64,000 nucleotides of DNA from UBA7803 sp963822255 (GTDB lineage: Bacteria; Pseudomonadota; Gammaproteobacteria; Pseudomonadales; Azotimanducaceae). The notes beneath the pieces were generated by a model. The model saw only the letters and a list, made by a program, of their open reading frames with translations, was not told where the DNA came from and did no database searches. The position numbers and the translations under genes are program-made. Where the stretch lies: the NCBI GenBank assembly GCA_963822255.1, contig CAWGGV010000008.1, positions 124,001-188,000 of the forward strand, given 5' to 3'. Every line of letters starts with the position of its first letter. Positions within the stretch are counted from its first letter, which is position 1. Positions 60,855 to 64,000 of the stretch are shown piece by piece.

Positions 60855-61939
60855 GCCCCGACCATCCGCTCCTGCACGAGCCGGGCGATGGCCAGCGAAG
60901 CCGTCAGCCCCGGAGACTCGATGCCGAGCAGGTTCACCAGCCCCGGCACGCCGTGGTCGCCCGGGCCGTCGATCCGGAAGTCCGCCGCGGGCTCGCCCGG
61001 CCCGGAGATCTTCGGCCGGATGCCGGTGTAGCCGGGATGCATCCGCGCCGGATCGAGGTCCGGAAAGTAGCGGAGGATGGCGGCTTCGAAGTCACTGCGG
61101 CGGCTGTCGTCGAACGTGTAGTCCACCTCGTCGATCCAGGCAACGTCCGGGCCGAACCGGGCCTGGCCGGCCAGATCCAGGGTCACGTGAACCCCGAGGC
61201 CGCCGGCTTCGGCTACCGGATAGACCAGCCGCGAGAACGGCGACCGGCCCTCGTAGGCATAGTAGCGGCCGCGGGCGTAGTGGGCGGTGGGGACGGCCTC
61301 GCACAGCCAGGCAGCGACGTGGGGCGCCTCGAGACCCGCCGCGTTGATCACCCAGCGGGCGATGAGCTCGAGCTCGGGCGTGCTCACCCGGATCCCGCCG
61401 CCGTCTCGGGCGAGGCCGCTGACCTCGGTGCCGAAGGCGATCATCGCGCCTGCCGCCTCCAGTTCGCCCCGGAGCGAGAGCATGTAGGCGTGGGAGTCGA
61501 GGATACCGGTGGACGGTGACAGGACGCCTGCCACGGCCGACACCGCCGGCTCCATGGCCGCGACCTCGTCGGCCGTGAGCCACGTCAGCTCGCCCGCGCC
61601 GTTCATCGTCGCCTGCTCCCGATACTGGCGCAGGATGGGCAGCTGATCGGCGTGACTGGCGACGATGATCTTGCCGCACCGTTGGTGCGCAACCCCGTGC
61701 TCCTGGCAGTAGCGATACAGCATCGCTTTGCCGTCGACGCAGAGCCGGGCCTTCAGGCTGCCGGCGGGATAGTAGATGCCGGCGTGAATCACCTCGGAGT
61801 TCCGCGAGCTGGTCTCGGTGCCGAGCTGGCCGTGTCGCTCGAGCAGAACCACGTCCTGCCCCTCCAGCGCGAGCGCGCGGCCGCAGGCAAGCCCCACCAC
61901 GCCGGTCCCGATCACCACCACGTCGACGGCTTCCGCCAC
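60848..61939 (-). CDS. FAD-dependent oxidoreductase, L-2-hydroxyglutarate dehydrogenase-like
   Basis: 363 residues, DAO family. N-terminal FAD site VVVIGTGVVGLACGRALA and LLERHGQLGTETSSRNSEVI. IHAGIYYPAGSLKARLCVDG is the signature of the L-2-hydroxyglutarate oxidase (LhgO) group. The C terminus has VNLLGIESPGLTASLAIA. The product may oxidise L-2-hydroxyglutarate or a related hydroxy acid. Fourth gene of the tusA operon. Confidence 0.88.
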   Translation of the reverse strand: MAEAVDVVVIGTGVVGLACGRALALEGQDVVLLERHGQLGTETSSRNSEVIHAGIYYPAGSLKARLCVDGKAMLYRYCQEHGVAHQRCGKIIVASHADQLPILRQYREQATMNGAGELTWLTADEVAAMEPAVSAVAGVLSPSTGILDSHAYMLSLRGELEAAGAMIAFGTEVSGLARDGGGIRVSTPELELIARWVINAAGLEAPHVAAWLCEAVPTAHYARGRYYAYEGRSPFSRLVYPVAEAGGLGVHVTLDLAGQARFGPDVAWIDEVDYTFDDSRRSDFEAAILRYFPDLDPARMHPGYTGIRPKISGPGEPAADFRIDGPGDHGVPGLVNLLGIESPGLTASLAIARLVQERMVGAC

Positions 61940-61944
61940 GGTCT

Positions 61945-62487
61945 CTAGCCCTCAGCCCGGCAGGAAAGACCGCGCTCACCGGCGGCCGCGGCGAGCCGTC
62001 GACGCCAGCGCGGCTCGAGCGCCGCCATCACCACCGCCGCTTCGCCGCATGGGCCTGCCTCGCAGCAGAGGCGGAGGAACCGCTCCCGGACCCGCTTTTC
62101 GAACTGTCGGCGCGCAGCGCCTCCGTCGTCACCCGGGTTATCGGCGCTGAAGTGGAAGGGCACGCCGCAGGCGGCCGCCAGCGCCATCTCCAGAGCCTGC
62201 ACCGGCACTTCGGCGGCATAGAAGCGGGCCTGCTCGGCGGCCGAGCGCGGTGGCGGCCGATACCAGAAGCCGTAGTCCACCAGCCTTCGGCGCCGGTCCC
62301 CCGCCAGGCACCAGTGGGCAATCTCGTGCAGGGCGCTGGCGGCGTGGTCGCGGGTGTAGCGGATCAGCGCCGGGCGACGGCCATCGCCGGGCAGGTACAG
62401 GGGTTCCGGTGCGCCGCCCAGCAGCATCGTGCCGGCGCGGCGCCCGAATCTCGCGTTGAAGCGGCCGGCGATCTGACGATCGTCCAC
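61945..62487 (-). CDS. epmC: Elongation factor P hydroxylase
   Basis: 180 residues. Iron-binding HEIAHWCLAGDRRRRLVDYG (about 55-75) matches the HEISHWC motif of EpmC, with YLPGDGRRPALIRYTRDHAA before it and EVPVQALEMALAAACGVPF after. EpmC hydroxylates the lysine of EF-P modified by EpmA and EpmB. The GTG at 62487 is preceded by GGAGG (7 nt) and overlaps the upstream stop by 1 nt. EF-P, EpmA and EpmB are not in the window. Confidence 0.9.
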   Translation of the reverse strand: MDDRQIAGRFNARFGRRAGTMLLGGAPEPLYLPGDGRRPALIRYTRDHAASALHEIAHWCLAGDRRRRLVDYGFWYRPPPRSAAEQARFYAAEVPVQALEMALAAACGVPFHFSADNPGDDGGAARRQFEKRVRERFLRLCCEAGPCGEAAVVMAALEPRWRRRLAAAAGERGLSCRAEG

Positions 62488-62942
62488 TAAAGATCCTCCA
62501 CACACTCCCAGTCCGCCAGCCGCCGGAAATAACCGGCCGAGAGGTACGGCTCGCCCGCCAGCAGGTGGTTCAGGTAGCTGCGCGGCGGCCGCAGCCCGCC
62601 CCGGCGCACGGCCGGGTTGGCGAAATATGTCCAGGCGTGGGCAGGGCCGGCGGCTGTCTCCACCCGGATGACGTCACGGCTGTAGGTAACGGGCGCGTTC
62701 TCGAAGTGATCCATCTTGACGATCTGATGCTCGTCCGCCAGCCAGTAAAGCACGCCTTCCACGGTGCTGGCCGGGTGGTAGTCGATGTTGGCGTGGCCCA
62801 CCCCGGGGTGGAGGGCCGAGTGCTTGTCGAACAGCAGCCGGAAGCCCGGCAGGTGCGCGGCTTCCTCCCGCACCACCGACAGCCCCCGCTCACGCACCCG
62901 CTGCGGATTCATGTTGGAGCCGTAGGCGAAGTAACCGAGCAT
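62487..62942 (-). CDS. Gamma-glutamylcyclotransferase-family (AIG2-like) protein
   Basis: 151 residues. N-terminal YFAYGSNMNPQRVRERG is the substrate-binding YGSN motif, HSALHPGVGHANIDYHPAS follows, and the conserved acid is in MDHFENAPVTY. The family cleaves gamma-glutamyl amines or peptides to 5-oxoproline, or acts on related amides. Starts 4 nt after the tusA stop and overlaps epmC by 1 nt. Confidence 0.88.
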   Translation of the reverse strand: MLGYFAYGSNMNPQRVRERGLSVVREEAAHLPGFRLLFDKHSALHPGVGHANIDYHPASTVEGVLYWLADEHQIVKMDHFENAPVTYSRDVIRVETAAGPAHAWTYFANPAVRRGGLRPPRSYLNHLLAGEPYLSAGYFRRLADWECVEDL

Positions 62943-62946
62943 CGCT

Positions 62947-63177
62947 TCAGCCTTTGCGTATCCAGTACTCGAACCGATCTCCGTGGTTGCGCTCGGCCAC
63001 CAGCTCGTGCCCCATGAATCGGCAGAAGTTGTGGAAGTCGCGGCCGGTCGAGGGATCGGTGGCGAGCACGTGCACCACCTGGCCCGGAGACATCTCGCGG
63101 ACCTTGTTGCGGACGATCATGAGCGGCTCCGGGCACACGAGCCCGGTGGCGTCGAGCTGCAGGTCGGCTTCAGGCAT
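62947..63177 (-). CDS. TusA-family sulfurtransferase
   Basis: 76 residues. The sulfur-carrying cysteine is in DATGLVCPEPLMIVRNKV (CPxP motif). TDPSTGRDFHNFCRFMGHEL matches TusA. It relays persulfide sulfur for tRNA 2-thiolation or Moco synthesis. First gene of the operon tusA, GGCT-like, epmC, LhgO-like, AcoX-like. The promoter probably lies within 63178-63354; a GATAAT sits 7 bp before the ATG. Confidence 0.9.
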   Translation of the reverse strand: MPEADLQLDATGLVCPEPLMIVRNKVREMSPGQVVHVLATDPSTGRDFHNFCRFMGHELVAERNHGDRFEYWIRKG

Positions 63178-63354
63178 GAGCGCGATTATCCCACAGGATT
63201 ACGACCGGCGCCGGGATCGCGCGGCGGCTGGCGCGAGCGCCGGGGCCAGCTTGACTTGCCCCGGGTGCCCACCCACACTCGAACGCAGGCTGGCGATCGT
63301 GGTCAAAGCTCCACGTTCCATGATTCGCAATGCTCGACGTTTCGGGTTTCCGCC

Positions 63355-64000
63355 ATGAGTTCAGACGAGTCAGTGCTTCGCAACCGGCCATTTGCACTCC
63401 CGCTGCAGCAGTGGGGAGCCGTTGCCGGGCGAGCCCGCTGGCCGCGCGTCATGATCTTCACGCTCGCCATCACTGCCCTGCCTGCGGCCCATGCCGAGAA
63501 GCTCCCGGCCAAGGCGCCGGTTCTCGGGCCCGTCGTCGATCTCTCCGCCGCCCAGGCGGGCGCTGCCCTCGACGATGCCGGTGCCGCGTCGGCCGTCCCG
63601 CTGGAGCAGTCGCTGGGGGATTCGGTCGACCCCCTCGACCAGATCCAGGAGGAGATTCAGGCCAAGGAGTACAAGCCGGCCATCTCTGATCTGAACAAGC
63701 GGATCACCACCATCGAGCACATGGGCGACGGCTACGATCCGCGCCTGGTGCGGCCTCTGACCCTGCTCGGCGACGCCGAGGCGGGGCTGGGTCAGTATCA
63801 ATCGGCGTTGCAGGAGTACGAGCGTGCGGTGCATTTGAGCCGTGTCAATCAAGGTCTGAACAATCCTGAGCAGGTGGAGATCGTGTACCGGGAGGCGGAC
63901 ACCTGGAAGGCACTGGGCGACTACCAGCAGGCCAACGATCGCGAAGAGTACGCGTACTACGTTCTGAACCAGATACACGCGCCCGACGACGAGAAGCTGC
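63355..64000 (+). CDS. Secreted tetratricopeptide-repeat protein (3' end outside window)
   Basis: 215 residues visible, still open at the right edge. After a charged start (MSSDESVLRNRPFALP) a hydrophobic signal segment (VMIFTLAITALPAAHA, about residues 34-49) ends in an AHA-type cleavage site. The TPR-like region has PLTLLGDAEAGLGQYQSALQ and ADTWKALGDYQQANDREEY. It is probably periplasmic. Function unknown. Divergent from tusA. Confidence 0.8.
   Translation, partial: MSSDESVLRNRPFALPLQQWGAVAGRARWPRVMIFTLAITALPAAHAEKLPAKAPVLGPVVDLSAAQAGAALDDAGAASAVPLEQSLGDSVDPLDQIQEEIQAKEYKPAISDLNKRITTIEHMGDGYDPRLVRPLTLLGDAEAGLGQYQSALQEYERAVHLSRVNQGLNNPEQVEIVYREADTWKALGDYQQANDREEYAYYVLNQIHAPDDEKL

Noticed and set aside
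1..64000. tRNA, rRNA, insertion sequences, integrases or prophage genes
   Set aside because: No cloverleaf, transposase, integrase or phage structural motif was recognised on either strand. A tRNA or covariance-model scan would be decisive.

Overview
The window is a high-GC chromosomal segment from a Gram-negative bacterium, almost certainly a gammaproteobacterium. It carries lipid A genes (lpxK, kdsB, msbA), the lipoprotein sorter lolCDE, ExbB/ExbD, RNase E with an Arg/Glu-rich tail, Na+-NQR maturation factors (apbE, nqrM), a type IV pilus PilZ and an EF-P hydroxylase. The order pilZ-holB-tmk-mltG-fabF-acpP-fabG-fabD-plsX-rpmF-yceD-maf-rluC-rne-murB-kdsB-lpxK-exbD-exbB, with comEC-DUF2062-lolEDC further on, recalls the Pseudomonas-type housekeeping block as I remember it. 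I see no phage, integrase, insertion sequence, rRNA, tRNA or CRISPR array.

Layout. 1-5.5 kb: end of a HAD hydrolase, then a minus-strand molybdenum-hydroxylase operon (FAD, 2Fe-2S and molybdopterin subunits plus a MoaD-like carrier) with six REP-like palindromes between two of its genes. 5.7-9.7 kb: a peptide-degradation operon (prolidase, dipeptidyl-peptidase, acetyltransferase). 9.7-18.2 kb: pilZ, DNA replication genes and the fatty-acid/phospholipid cluster, read from a promoter in front of yceD. 18.3-24.7 kb: maf, rluC, rne with a long leader, and a disrupted murB. 24.7-30.1 kb: an envelope operon exbB-exbD-(msbA::lpxK)-kdsB-alkB-murB in which msbA and lpxK form one reading frame. 30.2-32.2 kb: D-threonine-aldolase-like enzyme and galU. 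32.6-33.2 kb: a 111-bp tandem repeat array beside clpB. 35.9-37.1 kb: a PilZ/Nudix-like fusion and a DUF2244 protein. 37.1-48.1 kb: comEC, DUF2062, lolCDE, nqrM, apbE, a histidine phosphatase, an enoyl-CoA hydratase and an MFS transporter; most of these have frameshifts. 48.2-53.2 kb: rhodanese, the sulfate-activation genes cysD-cysNC, and a two-gene spermidine-synthase-like unit. 53.2-58.9 kb: acyl-CoA synthetase, gamma-glutamyltranspeptidase, msrB and an AlaA-type aminotransferase. 58.9-59.7 kb: a 402-bp tandem duplication. 59.7-63.2 kb: a compact five-gene operon tusA-GGCT-epmC-LhgO-like-AcoX-like. The right edge cuts a secreted TPR protein.

How the genes work together. Much of the middle serves envelope growth: acyl chains (fab/plsX/acpP), lipid A completion and flipping (kdsB, lpxK, msbA), energised outer-membrane work (exbBD), peptidoglycan (murB, mltG) and lipoprotein release (lolCDE). 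These sit beside replication (holB, tmk) and RNA processing (rne, rluC).

Caution on sequence quality. Frameshifts are few outside 37-48 kb but dense inside it. They hit genes such as lolCDE whose 4-nt start/stop overlaps are still exact. This looks more like local indel errors in a draft assembly than gene decay. Starts and lengths of those genes are reconstructed across frames.
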